Source: Siphonodentalium dalli
Taxonomy: Eukaryota > Mollusca > Scaphopoda > Gadilida > Siphonodentaliidae
Assembly: GCA_032622095.1 (NCBI GenBank)
Contig: CP136061.1
Location: forward strand, 24,120,991 to 24,184,990
Reading direction: 5' to 3'
Length of the DNA: 64,000 nt
Made by a program: the position numbers and the translations under genes. This document shows, piece by piece, positions 13,499-24,820 of the stretch (its first letter is position 1; each line of letters opens with the position of its first letter). Under the pieces are notes generated by a model. The model was not told the DNA's origin and searched no databases. It saw nothing but the letters and a program-made list of their open reading frames with translations.

Positions 13499-13614
13499 TG
13501 TAGCTCCTACTTAGCATTTGCACTTAAGTTCAAATATTTGCACTTAAGTATAATTATTTGCACTTAAGTGCAAATATTTGCACTTTAGTGCAAATGTTAA
13601 GTAGGAACTAGTTA
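13499..13614. repeat. fold-back with CACTTAAGTG units
   Basis: Begins TAGCTCCTACTTAGCATTTG and ends with its near reverse complement, CAAATGTTAAGTAGGAACTA. Four CACTTAAGT or CACTTTAGTG units lie inside. The whole stretch can fold into one hairpin, which suggests a miniature element. Confidence 0.8.
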
Positions 13615-13825
13615 ATTGTTTATTAGATGAATATTGTGCAGTTAATTCTGACATGACTCAAACCATTTTATCAAAAAAGTCCGCCCTATGAGCAACACCA
13701 GACCAACTTAATCTCTGGTGGGGGTGTTTCTTATACAGTTTAATTTAGCGAGGAATTGGACTTAGTGCAAAGAGACGAAAATATCAATAATATCTATTCC
13801 TTGCCGAATTCACAATTATCTGGTA

Positions 13826-13888
13826 CTTGGACTTAAGTACAATTCGCTGTATGCACTTAAGTGCAAATATCTGCACTTAAGTCCAAAT
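13826..13888. repeat. third CACTTAAGTG group
   Basis: Three units (GGACTTAAGTAC, GCACTTAAGTGC, GCACTTAAGTCC) about 130 bp upstream of the last lectin exon. Between this group and 13614 nothing else was recognised. Confidence 0.75.
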
Positions 13889-14013
13889 AAATCGAAAATG
13901 TGAAAACGGCTTATCATAGGTTTCATGCGATATATAGAAATGCGTGAATATGTGTAGAGATAAACACCACATAATAATGTCGATGTGTAACGGTACTTGT
14001 TTTCTTCTAACAG

Positions 14014-14225
14014 GTTGGCTGTGGATCGACGGTGAAGATATATATAACAGTGACGAGTTTATAACCAGTGACGGCACGGTGGTGCCATGGGTGGAGTGGG
14101 GTATCAATAACCCCAGCGGCGGGACACAGGATTGTTTGTGCACCATGTACGACCCGACTCCAGGTAGATTTATGATGGCTGACTACTATTGCTACGCAAG
14201 CTCTTTTTATGTGTGCGACAAGTGA
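14014..14225 (+). CDS. C-type lectin domain, C-terminal half (last coding exon)
   Basis: Acceptor TTCTTCTAACAG, then 70 codons to TGA at 14223-14225. Joined to the exon at 1752-1949 in phase 1 it completes a C-type lectin domain. GWLWIDGEDIYN matches the family's W-I-G-L-x-D strand, then PWVEWGINNPSGG and QDCLC, and the end YYCYASSFYVCDK carries the last conserved cysteines. The usual calcium and sugar motifs are altered: no EPN or QPD is visible and the WND position reads MAD. Canonical calcium-dependent sugar binding is therefore doubtful. The protein stops right after the domain, so it is a single-domain lectin unless upstream exons add more. Confidence 0.9.
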
Positions 14226-15040
14226 GGCTGCAGGAGCATACGGCATGCATAGGGCTTGTTGATGTCATATGAGGATTAAACAATGGGCGCGCAACATAGC
14301 GTTATATATGTAGTCGCCTCTTTATTTGAATGTAAAGTCGACATACAATGATTGCAAAAACGTCTGTGTTATAGTTTTAAAGGGAAATGAGGCACTACCA
14401 ATGGGCAAATGTGAAAATTCATAAATGTTCGTACAACCGTCGTTATTAGAAAAACATGGACACATATGTAGCCTTTATTCTTATATTGATTACTAAAAAC
14501 TCTTAAATAATGAGATTTTGCATATCAAAACCATTGTTATATAAACATTGCTCTTACGGTGGAATTCCCGATAAAAGTCCAACTTAGTGCAATAAGATAC
14601 CACAGTTTAATCAAAACTTTATGGTAAACACTGGGAAAGATCAAAGCACTGAAAAACATTCTGCAATTCATATTTAGACGAAAATAATTGAACTTACTAC
14701 ACAACCATTGATGTTTGTTGACTAATCACTGTAACAGTTTTGCTTACATAACAATGCATGGTTTCAACACGAAAAAGTTCATTATCGGAGAACTATAAAT
14801 AATGAATATAAGAAGAATGTTTACCTATTTCCCCATGTTCTTCCTGGTGATGTTGTCCAGTCCTCTATATATTTTGCACATTTGCCCACTGCGAGTGTCT
14901 TCGGTTCCGTTAAAATGTGACTAAATACAACGTTACCTGCTTAATTACGTGTACTTACTATTGCAGAGTTTATATATTTCTGAATTATTTAAAAATAGAG
15001 TGAATCCCTGTTACCATGCAGTAGGGAAATGAAAAACACT
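14226..15040 (+). other. 3' flank of the lectin gene; partly duplicated downstream
   Basis: Presumably begins with the lectin 3' UTR. No clear AATAAA was found close by. Pieces of 14380-14850 (TAACAGTTTTGCTTACATAA and GGGCAAATGTGAAAA) recur, diverged, at 15970-16350. This hints at an old duplication of the lectin 3' region. Confidence 0.5.
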
Positions 15041-15480
15041 ATTTTTGCGACACCGTCTATCCAAGAACGTGGCAACGACGGGGGTTGTGGGTTTGTCTTA
15101 CAGCCCCCACCCCCCAACTTTAATCAAAATTTTCAAAAGTTGTCAATTTCATACCAGACAAAACGTTTAAGGAGGGTGTCAGGTTGGAAATTTTAGGTTG
15201 GAAATTGATGCCAGTCTAGATGTTAGGATTTTGCATTTTTGAGGTTGAGATATCAAAATGTTATCACACCGGGACAAACCATGGTCGGTCAGGGTGTTTC
15301 AGGATCCATCCCCCGTGGCCAATCAAAAACCAATAATCAATTTATGAAAAAACAAATCGGGATCTGAATTTGCCCGGAGTACATATTTTATGATTTTGCA
15401 ACTTTCAGGTTCAGATCTAAAACTGTTCTCACACTGGTCATATAGCCTAACATTTATTCATGTTAGGTACCAATTTGGGG
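15041..15480. repeat. dispersed repeat related to 20960-21580
   Basis: Shares an order of blocks with the duplicated unit at 21097-21578: a C-rich start, CAATTTCA, AGGTTGGAAATT, GGATTTTGCA, AGGTT-AGAT-TCAAAA-TG, and a CCCCGTGGC end. Divergence is high. No coding potential. Confidence 0.6.
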
Positions 15481-15949
15481 AATCAGAGCGCGCTAGGGAG
15501 GGGTGCAAATGGAATTAAGTAAACTTGTGAGTTAGGTCTGAGTTAGATTTGGAATGAGTTTAACAAATAAGACATTCCCGTCCAATACTGACATTGACTT
15601 GGGTCATCAAGACAGTGGTTGCCCCCACGCAGATAAATCAAACGCAACCGAGTGTGTCCTGCTTTGTCTGTGCTGATCAGGACTATTTGTTATTCTCGGA
15701 CTGAACCATGCATCATCATACTCGAGCCCTGTGCATCCCTCCGCCTTCATATTCCAGCCAACTGCGAATTGCATTCAGCCTCATCCTCATATACCATGGG
15801 CATTCTCCCCCAACACCTCCGCCCTCATATTCGATCATCCTGCATTCTGCTCATCCTCTACCCCTTTCAGACTGCCTCATATTCGTACGTGAGCCCTGTG
15901 CATTATGTTGGTCGTCGTGACAGATGTTTGAATGGATTAATGCTAAATG
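15481..15949. other. C/T-rich stretch with short internal repeats
   Basis: Positions 15700-15900 repeat CCTCATATTC/CCTTCATATTC and GAGCCCTGTGCAT. An open frame crosses it but has no recognised signature and looks like low-complexity read-through. Confidence 0.4.
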
Positions 15950-16360
15950 ACATGTTAAAGGTACCAAATGCACCCGCAGCGGGTAAATGTGAAAAATTAT
16001 ATAAATCTGTAAAACATTACCACCAAAAAAGAACACGAAGAAATAGATAAACTTTGTTGTTATATTCATTATTGATACATCTACTTGGAAATTTAGCGTG
16101 ATGGAACAATTGTTATGTAATTAAAACTATTAAGGTGATTTGCCAACGACATCGCTGATCGCGTAGTAAGTTCATATATGTAATCTGCATATGATGTGAC
16201 CGTTTTCCAATGTTTTGATTGAACTTTGGTATCTAATTGGACTTTGATAAAAAAAAGCCACTGTAACAGTACTGTTTACATAATAATGGTTTGAATATAC
16301 GAAATTTCGCCTTTAGAGAGTTATTTAACGATGAAAATAAGAACGAATCGATCTATATTA
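15950..16360. repeat. diverged copy of lectin 3' flank
   Basis: Matches blocks of 14380-14850 in the same order, including CACTGTAACAGT then TTACATAATAATGG, and TGAAAATAAGAA. The match is partial and by eye. Confidence 0.4.
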
Positions 16361-18500
16361 TATGTACTTGTTGATGATAGTTGTTTTTACAGACTTTTAT
16401 ATAATTTATGTCATTTCCCATGAACCCACCAAGGCGGGTGCCTTTAATTATTAACATGGCGTATATAGTTATGTGTGGATGTGTCATGCATGGAATTGTT
16501 CAAAGATGCTCTGTCCGATTTGCTCCAAAAAGTAAATTATCAGCCCAACAGGCAAAATAAAAATGACAAATACTTGTAATCACCATCATTGGTATCAGAC
16601 AGTCATCATAGAAATGGATCATCATGTCGGTAACACGTAAAACGATAAAAAAAGCTCATAATTGGGAACGCTCTTCTTTTTTTTTGGATGACAAAAGCAT
16701 GGACGCTCTTTATAAGAAACGATCATTGGAATTTTTGCTAGGTTGACGAAATTCAAAACGTGCTAAACTTTCTCTTTTGAATGTCGATATCTGGTCATCA
16801 AAACGCGATATTAATTGGCTTGTTGTGCCGATCTAATTACTGTTTGGTGGAAAGAAGACGTACAGCTGCTGGTTTTATGTTGTCAAATCGGATGGGGCAT
16901 CTTTAATGAAGTGATAAAAATGACTTTGATCAACCTGTGAAGATATTTTAATTCAAATAATATAATGATGCATATATTATATATAAGGGATTCAAGAACA
17001 AAAACAACTTGCATGGATCTCAATTCAATTAGTTTATTATCTTAAAACTCATATTCTACGATTTCATGAGTATTGAGACACAACATATTTACAAATGAGA
17101 ATAGGAGAACATTGTTATAGCAACCACCAAGGGTGTTTATACCTAAGGCAGGTGAATGACGCGGGTATAGATTTTGGAGAAATTGTCACGTGACTTCCGG
17201 TTAGCAACCGTGTGGAGATTGCAAAAAACGCGGAATTGGAAATGAAGCATCGCAATAAAAATGAAAGTAACTACTTCACAACTTACGAACAATTCACATG
17301 TGATTTAAGTCTATTAATTTCATTTGGACCAATTTCTTTGGTTAGCTTAATGAAAACTAAAAAGGAAGAAGTCATGACGATAATCCAGACAAGATTTTGT
17401 CTTGTCAATTTGGCATGTCGTCTCCGTCGTGACCACTGCATGATGTTACATAAATTATTCTTAGCGTTATGTCGCTGTAAAAAGGCAAATTTGAGGCACA
17501 TCGTGTACGGTTGCTCCACTACGTGCCACGTACGATTCATATTATACAATACAGTTCCTTACAAAAAGTAACGATGAGCACAAAAACTCGTTCTCGTCGT
17601 GGTCAAGGATTTAAACATGTCGATCAATACATGGAAATGTGTACGAATAGGTCTGCTTTTGGACGATCTAATGAAGTGATACAAATTTAATGACAGTTAT
17701 ATTTTACCATATATATCAATAAGAATCTACCAAGGAACATTACATGCTATCCGGGTTGATCTTGCCAGAGCTGTAAATGTTATCACTTCGATAGGGCTTA
17801 CCTAGGCATGGCACGTACGTATTTAATTATATAATTATGTGGATTGTTCTGATCCCCGGAACATCACTCACGAAACCAGTGACTATGTTGTATTCGAGGC
17901 ATGTAGATTATACGTGACTTTGGATTTGTTCACATGTGTATACTTGTATCTGTCTTTATATGGCGTTATTCTTTGATGAAGGTCAATCCGTACTTCATGC
18001 GGGTTCCTCAAAATCAAGGGTTGTGTCTTCCATCGTCACAACAGTCTATATATGTCATAAGGCCACGATAAAGCGAGACACATCTTCAAAACAAACCAAA
18101 ACAAAAATCCCAGATTTTTCTTGGATCGTTTCGGAATTCTCGATAACTCGATCACTGTATGAACTGAGTTGGGGTTTCGTTGGCACTGTTGTTTCAATGT
18201 GAAGCCATTGCCTGGTTGTTGATTGTAGTATAGTACATGTGTGTGAAGTCCAGTAAGTTAGAAGTTAGTCAAGCGTGAACTAATCTCTTCTTATTGCTGC
18301 TCCAATGCAGGTGCTTGCCAGGTCCGTCTTTACTGATGAGATGAATAGAATGATTTACCATGTATATTTCAAGCAGACGGACAATGTAATCGTAGTAACG
18401 TGACATCTCGCCACATGCATGTAGGGTGTGCGTGACAAGCATGAGGATCTGAATCACAATTAATCAGATATTAGACTATTTAATAAATAGACAATATCTT
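16361..18500. other. no gene supported
   Basis: Longest frame 17212-17571 (119 codons) has no recognisable motif and no flanking splice sites. Near 17187 the sequence GTCACGTGACTTCCGG joins an E-box to an ETS-type core, a promoter-like combination, but no gene start was found beside it. Confidence 0.4.
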
Positions 18501-18507
18501 GGAATTT

Positions 18508-18586
18508 ACTACGCGGATATAGAGCCCAGTGAGGTGGGATATAGTTCACTATATACCCACCCCACTGGATACTATACCCGCATAGT
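18508..18586. repeat. 79-bp hairpin
   Basis: Near-perfect inverted repeat: ACTACGCGGATATAG at the left pairs with CTATACCCGCATAGT at the right, with CCCAGTGAGGTGGG against CCCACCCCACTGG inside and a loop of a few bases. Probably the remains of a fold-back or MITE end. Confidence 0.88.
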
Positions 18587-18639
18587 CACGACAAGTCATA
18601 CTCTATTGTATTTCGCCAAACAATTTCACAATGATAGTA

Positions 18640-18722
18640 ACTATATTACTATTATTATTACTACTACTATACTACTAATAATACTACTACTACTACTACA
18701 CTGACTACTACATATAATAAAT
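18640..18722. repeat. (ACT)n/(ATT)n microsatellite
   Basis: Imperfect trinucleotide run of TAC, ATT and ACT, followed at 18726-18736 by a C-tract. Confidence 0.9.
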
Positions 18723-18739
18723 ATACCCCCCCCCCAAGT

Positions 18740-19545
18740 TAGCACCCACAAACATGAATAATAGTTTGACTGTTCAAAGACCGTCCTGGATAAGTTAATA
18801 TAAATAAAGTACAACTCGTTTTACTGAGAACTCATCCGATTATCTACTTCACGATACACAGTTTAAGAGAAACAAGAGTTATCGCAAAAGTTTCTGGAAT
18901 TCTAGTTCAATGCACTGAAACATATTAGTAATTACGTTTTATTTCGAATACACGAATACTCGAAACTGTACAGCAAGGTTAATTGTATCAAATATTTCCA
19001 CTTCACAAGTTGAAGTCATTTACAGTCAGTCCCAACAATGTTTTAATTTCAGTTGGACACGCCTCAGTAAATTGGTGGATACATTTCCGTTTATATACAA
19101 TATAGAACACAACTCTGTGTCAATCAAGATGCCCATTTCTATGCCAGGTGAAATATATGACTATATTGTCCACCGGTGGGAACATAAAATTATAATACCG
19201 TACCCATATGAATATGACTATTTTCTTGTGACTTCTGTCACCATTTTTCGAGGTTGTGAAATTTAAACGTCAAGTTCTCTTTAAAACAAATCTGACCGAT
19301 ATCCGAATGTTTGTAGTATCCGAGATTAGTTTTTGGGATAACTCATTTTAGTCTAATAGCTTGCTGATATCTTTGGAAAATATAGAAAAAACGGATAATG
19401 CCATGCGTATTATCTTGCCGCCACTGTCGAGCAAATTGTGACTTAGCTTCCAGGCCCTGGACAATATCACGACGTACCTGTATGTAATTATATAATAATA
19501 TTGATATCATTGCGTATATGTATATGTATATAGAGGATCTCCAAC
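18740..19545. other. no gene supported
   Basis: AT-rich. A splice-acceptor-like TTTTAATTTCAG occurs near 19050, but the frame after it closes at once. Nothing else was seen. Confidence 0.4.
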
Positions 19546-19547
19546 CA

Positions 19548-20060
19548 GTTATGTTGGGATATAAGATTTTATGAAACGAGTTTGATAAATTTGATTCACA
19601 ACGAGTCGTATATAGACGAGTTGTGAATAAAATTTATCAAACGAGTTTCATAAAATCCTTATATCCCAACATACGAGTATATCACATGAAAAAAAACTAG
19701 TGCTTTATTCCTTTTTAACAAATCAAAATCTTTAACATAAGCTTTAAAATGCACACATTTCCATTGTTGGCTGAGACGCTTCACAACCGTATACGACAGT
19801 ATTGCGCACTCGAGCTGCCGGCGGAGAATATAGTTCCCCAATTTGCCTCTTTGTCTTTGTGTCTATTTGGTTAGTGCAACGAAGTTGGACAATAAATTAA
19901 CTTTAATGAACAAAGCAATCATTTTGCATTCTCTGGTGTTGTTGCCATGTGCGGCTTTACGAAATGGTATTAATCCGCCTGTTTCAATGTAATGTAATTT
20001 GTTGGCGCGCTGCCAAGTTGGCGGTTTTTTTTAATAATATATTGGGGGTTTCATGTGATC
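19548..20060. mobile_element. palindrome-headed element, copy 1
   Basis: Opens with a long hairpin (19550-19672): ATGTTGGGATATAAG pairs with TTATATCCCAACAT, and ATGAAACGAGTTTGATAAAT pairs with ATTTATCAAACGAGTTTCAT, around a centre near ACGAGTCGTATATAGACGAG. The body (CTTTTTAACAAATCAAAATC, GTTGGCTGAGACGCTTCACA, CCGTATACGACAGTATTGCG) is shared with the copies at 20063 and 10893. No protein is encoded. Minus-strand short frames recur in the copies but carry no known motif. Confidence 0.8.
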
Positions 20061-20062
20061 TC

Positions 20063-20575
20063 CAAAGAGTTATGTTGGGATATAAGATTTTATGAAACGA
20101 GTTTGTTAAATTTGATTCACACCGAGTCGTAGACGAGTTGTGAATCAATTTATGAAACGAGTTTTATAAAATCTTATATCCAACATAACAAGCTGAAGAT
20201 CTTGTATATCACATGAAAAAAACTAGAGCTTTATGCCTTTTTAGAAAATCAAAATCTTTAAAAGATGCTGAAAAATGCATGTAAAATGCATACATGGGCA
20301 GCGTTGGCTGAGACGCTTCACAGCCGTATACGACAGTATTGCGCGCTCTGCCTTGCGAAGAAACATATAGTCCCCCAAGTTGCCCCTTTTGTTGTGTGCC
20401 TATTTTCATTAGTGCAACGAAGTTGGTCAATAATTGATCTTTAATGAACAAAGCAATCAGTTTGCAATGTCTGGTATTGGTGTCAAGCGCGGCTTTTCTA
20501 AACAGTATTAATCTGCGCCGTAATTTACTTGGCGCGATGCCGAGTATCCCGGCAACATCCTATATAACATGCATA
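20063..20575. mobile_element. palindrome-headed element, copy 2
   Basis: Same order as the copy just upstream: hairpin at 20071-20188, then TCTTGTATATCACATGAAAA and the shared body ending near GGCGCGATGCC. The two copies are adjacent and in direct orientation, so they may have arisen by tandem duplication of about 510 bp rather than by two insertions. Confidence 0.8.
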
Positions 20576-21096
20576 CCGGGCTAGGTAGCTGTGTATCAGT
20601 TTTGAAGATAAGAGGAAATGACATGTATTCATGTCGTTATTCGAAGTGATACAGTGTAAGGGTGTGGTCACACGACTCGCAAAGTTTCTTTCAATATTCA
20701 CAGACGGCTATCTGTTGCACAATGTTGAGTGCTGATAATTCAAGTTTAGAAATACAGAAAATGTGCACACATGTCTTCGAATGTCGTAACGCTGCTCACT
20801 TTTATAGAATGTCATGAGTTGTTGCACGTTTGCTTATTGTCATATATATGAAGGCTAATTTCATGTTAATAATTACATATATCCCATTTCTCTTGTAAAC
20901 GGTGGGGAAGCCGTAATTAATGAGTATTTTGTAATATCGTTATCAGGGAGGATTAGATGAAATATCTCACCCCCCCCCTAACTTCCGTCAAAACTGTTCA
21001 ACATTTGGGAATTTCATAACACAACAACAAGAACACAACAACAAAAACACAATAACAAAAACAAAAACACAACAATAAAAACACAACACTGACAAA
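20576..21096. other. no gene; A-rich tract at the end
   Basis: From 21015 to 21090 an AAC/AAAAAC-rich simple tract follows a C-tract at 20970-20979. No coding signal. Confidence 0.5.
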
Positions 21097-21578
21097 ACAT
21101 TAGTTGGCAATTTCACACCAACAATAGGTTTAAATTTAGGTTAGAAATTTCCAATAATTGGAAACCTTGAGGCCAGTCGAGGTGCAAGGATTTTGCAATT
21201 ATCAGGTTCAGATCTCAAAATTGTGTCATACTGGGCCGAACCATCATTGGAGTATGTTCCTCCCCGTGGCTACTGGCCACAAGAATACTGATCCATGTAC
21301 AATATTCTAACTATGTTACAGCCCAGGCATCGAGTAAACATTAGTTGGCAATTTCACACCAACAATAGGTTTAAATTTAGGTTAGAAATTTCCAATAATT
21401 GGAAACCTTGAGGCCAGTCGAGGTGCAAGGATTTTGCAATTATCAGGTTCAGATCTCAAAATTGTGTCACACTGGGCCGAACCATCATTGGAGTATGTTC
21501 CTCCCCGTGGCTACTGGCCACAAGAATACTGATCCATGTACAATATTCTAACTATGTTACAGCCCAGGCATCGAGTAA
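21097..21578. repeat. 241-bp tandem duplication
   Basis: Two copies, 21097-21337 and 21338-21578, differing at one base noticed (CATACTGG versus CACACTGG). A partial third start (ACATTTGTTGGCA) follows. The unit belongs to the dispersed family also present, diverged, at 15041-15480. The near identity implies a recent event. Confidence 0.95.
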
Positions 21579-21696
21579 ACATTTGTTGGCACAGTTGGAC
21601 AAAATCACAGCCCAGGGGAGGGTGCAGGTCGCAAGGATGCTATGCAAGAAACAATTGAAATATAAATACATGATAATGCAGAGTGAAACAGTTGGG

Positions 21697-22486
21697 AAAT
21701 GGGATGTGGGTGCACTGCAAAACAAAATTGGTTAGCTAGGATGGAAAAATAACACCCACCTGGCAAGAACATTTTGTGAACACCTGTGATAAAAGCCATC
21801 ATGTCATGGTGTGTATATATATTTAAATTAACATAATATAATTTCTAAAGTAGCACCAATATACTTCAGACCGAAAAATTCCCATTCCCGTGTGGCTGAG
21901 TACTCAAACATTTACGAACATAAATTTGACTGCACTATTAGTCCTATTAGAATAACGTGTGAGATAATGATGGGCCATTTCTTAATCACTCTTTTTATCA
22001 TGGTTCGTTCCATTGATTTATATTTACATTTAGTTATACATCTGAACTATAGATACTGTTATATTTATAATTCATATGTCAAAATTTTAATTGACATATT
22101 TTAAAATATTTATAAAAACTATATTATTTAAAGGCCCATTTACCGATTTTCTTATAGTGCCTTGAAAACGGTTTTAATAACAATATATGACATACAATAT
22201 GATTAAAATACTATAATACATCACCATTTGGAATGTCTCAGAAGGTGTCCGCAGAGTAATTAAAAATAGCTGAAATCATATAAACATTCCCCCCGTTTCC
22301 CTCCCAGAACGCAACATAATTCAAACTAAGATATAGAGTTATTCCCCTTCCATTGAAAATAATAGACTTTGCACTATAGAAAACACGTCGGTACCTTCAC
22401 AGTGTATTACACCGGATATTGGGATGTGGGTGCACTGCAAAAAAAAAAACATTGTCAGCTAGGATGGAAAAATAACACCCAACGCT
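21697..22486. repeat. ~65-bp direct repeats flanking ~660 bp
   Basis: GGGATGTGGGTGCACTGCAA and TAGGATGGAAAAATAACACC occur together at 21697-21762 and again at 22421-22486. The 660 bp between are unrelated AT-rich DNA with no frame. Either a segment was duplicated around an insertion or both are ends of one element. Confidence 0.8.
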
Positions 22487-22598
22487 TGCACCAGTCAAGT
22501 GCTATAATCTATTAACATATACACGCGGATCCACTAGTTTAGTTATGTAGCTTCTTTTATGAAAGATTTTATTTTTCTAAAAAGTGCCATGACCTTAA

Positions 22599-23087
22599 AT
22601 TGTGAGACTGGCCACTATGGACAAATATAAATTGCGTAAATATTTGGATGATTATTTGGATGAAGGAACATTTCCTGCGAAATCCGTGTGGAAGGACATT
22701 GTCAAGACTGCTGTTCAAAACACATATGTGTCTTCTCGGCAGTCATCTTTCGCTAGTGATCCTGCTTTAGTTGTTCTCTGGAAAACACATCCGTATCCGT
22801 TGACATGTTGGTCTTTCTGGAAACGACTGCATGGTAATGATCATCACAGTACGGCGATCAAAAATATTGCGTTCCTACTGCACAGAACCACATACCCGAA
22901 CAACCTTCAGTGTCGTCTTTGCCAATCAAGGTATAACAATGAAATTCAGCACATATTATTCACTTGCCAGTCACTACCTCTGCTTTTTGTTCGGAACCAA
23001 TTCTGGGAGGGAATACTGACCCGCTATGGCGTGGCCACTTCGATGGAGCTGCTTGCTCTTGATGAAATTCATCTGTTTGCTTGGTAG
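22599..23087 (+). pseudogene. C-terminal end of a LINE A-type ORF2 (5' truncated)
   Basis: Open from just after a stop at 22596, so the ATG at 22617 is not a real start. The translation contains CRLCQSRYNNEIQHILFTC, the C-x2-C-x9-H-x4-C zinc-binding motif found near the end of many non-LTR reverse transcriptase proteins. The spacing is identical to that of LINE A ORF2 at 41081-44554, and the residues after it (YGV, LALDEIHLF) also parallel LINE A (YGV, MDEMILLHL). It ends at TAG. It is a remnant of a related LINE on the plus strand that lost everything upstream. Confidence 0.85.
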
Positions 23088-23746
23088 CACACTTCAAACA
23101 CTCACCGAGAACTTCCTAGATTGCCTGCAAGGCTTACATCTGGACGCTGCTACATTTCTTCTTATTGCTTGTAGACTAATTCGTACCCGACCTATGTTCT
23201 AATGCGTCATTGAAGCTCTGAAACCACCACGAACTTCTATATGTTCTCCCTTAAAATTTAGCCAGCCACAACGTTCTTCTACTGTATATAACTACGAACA
23301 CATGCGTGCGACATATGCCAGGGACAATAAAGTACATCGATATGTCGTATAGCCGTATGCATGCGACATATGACTCTGTATATAGCGATATTTTATTATA
23401 TTTTATGTTATTATTTATCGTTCTTCTACTGTATATATCTACGACCGCATTTGTGCGAGATATGTCTGGGACAATGAAGTACATCGATGTCTCGTATAGC
23501 CGTATACATGTGGCATATGACTCTCTGTTTATATCGATATTTTATTTATTTGTGAGTGTGTGTTTTGTTTTTGTTTTTGTTTTTTTAATCATCTTATTAT
23601 ATTTATTTTATTGTCTTTTTTGTATGCATGTGCTTGTTATGTAACCCTTGCGTGTCATACTTTCGTGTTGTCTGATTTGTAAATACTGCCAGTCACTCTC
23701 CAAACATGGAGGTCTAATAAATAAATAAATAAATAAATAAATAAAT
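23088..23746 (+). mobile_element. LINE 3' UTR and (AATA)n tail
   Basis: Continues the fragment above to a simple-repeat tail at 23715-23746. Just before the tail is CATGGAGGTCTAATAAA, close to the 3' end of LINE A (CTGGAGGAAATAAAG). Inside, a ~145-bp unit is repeated: GTTCTTCTACTGTATATA starts at 23271 and again at 23420, each followed by an ACAAT-AAGTACATCGAT block. Confidence 0.8.
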
Positions 23747-23749
23747 CTG

Positions 23750-24800
23750 AGCCACAATTACAAAAACAGCATTGTTTGTTTTTATATAAAAAAAACAGAT
23801 TTTAAGAACACAAGCAGCTTATTTGTGAATTAAATACAAATAAAACTGATAAATGGATATATTAGTTGCCTATAAACCAGCTGTGTAAATACATAATAAA
23901 GTAGATATAGCTCTCCCTTGCTCTTGATACGTTCGGAAAGTTTTCGCGAGATTTATGTTCTAAAAATAATCCCGTTTACTGTCCCTGGATTATATGAGAA
24001 ACTAGATCATGCCATGAATCTCCACTATGGCCAACACCCATAGATATCATATTCCACAAGTACAAAATCTGAGAATTTTTAATGTTCTGATCCGTTATTA
24101 ATGGGAACTTTATAATATCGAACAAACAAGGCGGGAATATATTTATTGCGGGTATTAGCTAGAGTAGAGATTCATGGTAATGATTTATTCTCGTGACAGA
24201 TGACTGGTGCGTATGGAGATTAACATACCACATATACAAAAGTCGATATCAAGTATATACATTATATGTACAAATGTATGGCGGCAGTGGGGATCATGTA
24301 TTTACGATTAGAATATTATATTTATTCATTCAATGTTTCATATAGACGTAGCGATAAATAAATAGTTCAGATGGTATTATTATGTCAACCAGACGGATTT
24401 TTGTCGAACCTCTTAAAACTGATATCTATAAATTTTCATAGATGCCTATTTGCATATTTGAAATGGAGTTTGTACATGGTATGATCTAATGAGAAACATT
24501 CTAAACAAAATCGATTTTAATTTATACAAGCCTTCCATTACAAGTGACCAGGATTCATATATATTTTTTATATATAAAACAAACTAGGAAGAGATTATCT
24601 ATCTCTAAACATCACAGTAAGGCTGGACGTCAAGCGAAACGTACCATCGGATTTCAGCGTTTGCATTCGAATACTGACGTCGCAATTTTGCAGGTCATCA
24701 GTTATTCGCATCATCAGTTGTACTCATTTCCATGGGGTCCAATAAAATATGTCATCCCTTTATGCAGTCAAACATAAGTGAGTATATATATAACATGTTG
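23750..24800. other. no gene supported
   Basis: AT-rich non-coding DNA. A block near 24070-24130 resembles the repeat block near 405-460 and near 30200. The frame at 24544-24777 shows no motif. Confidence 0.4.
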
Positions 24801-24820
24801 ACTGGTGATATTCTATAGAT

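Noticed and set aside
15652..16050. 132-codon plus frame
   Set aside because: Runs through a C/T-rich stretch with internal repeats and then an unrelated repeat; no domain.
17212..17571. 119-codon plus frame
   Set aside because: No motif, no splice context, and the opposite strand is also open; AT-rich chance frame.
17751..17772. Similarity to the 5' end of 18S rRNA (GGTTGATCTTGCCAG)
   Set aside because: Only about 18-20 bp resemble it and the following bases do not match rRNA; taken as chance.
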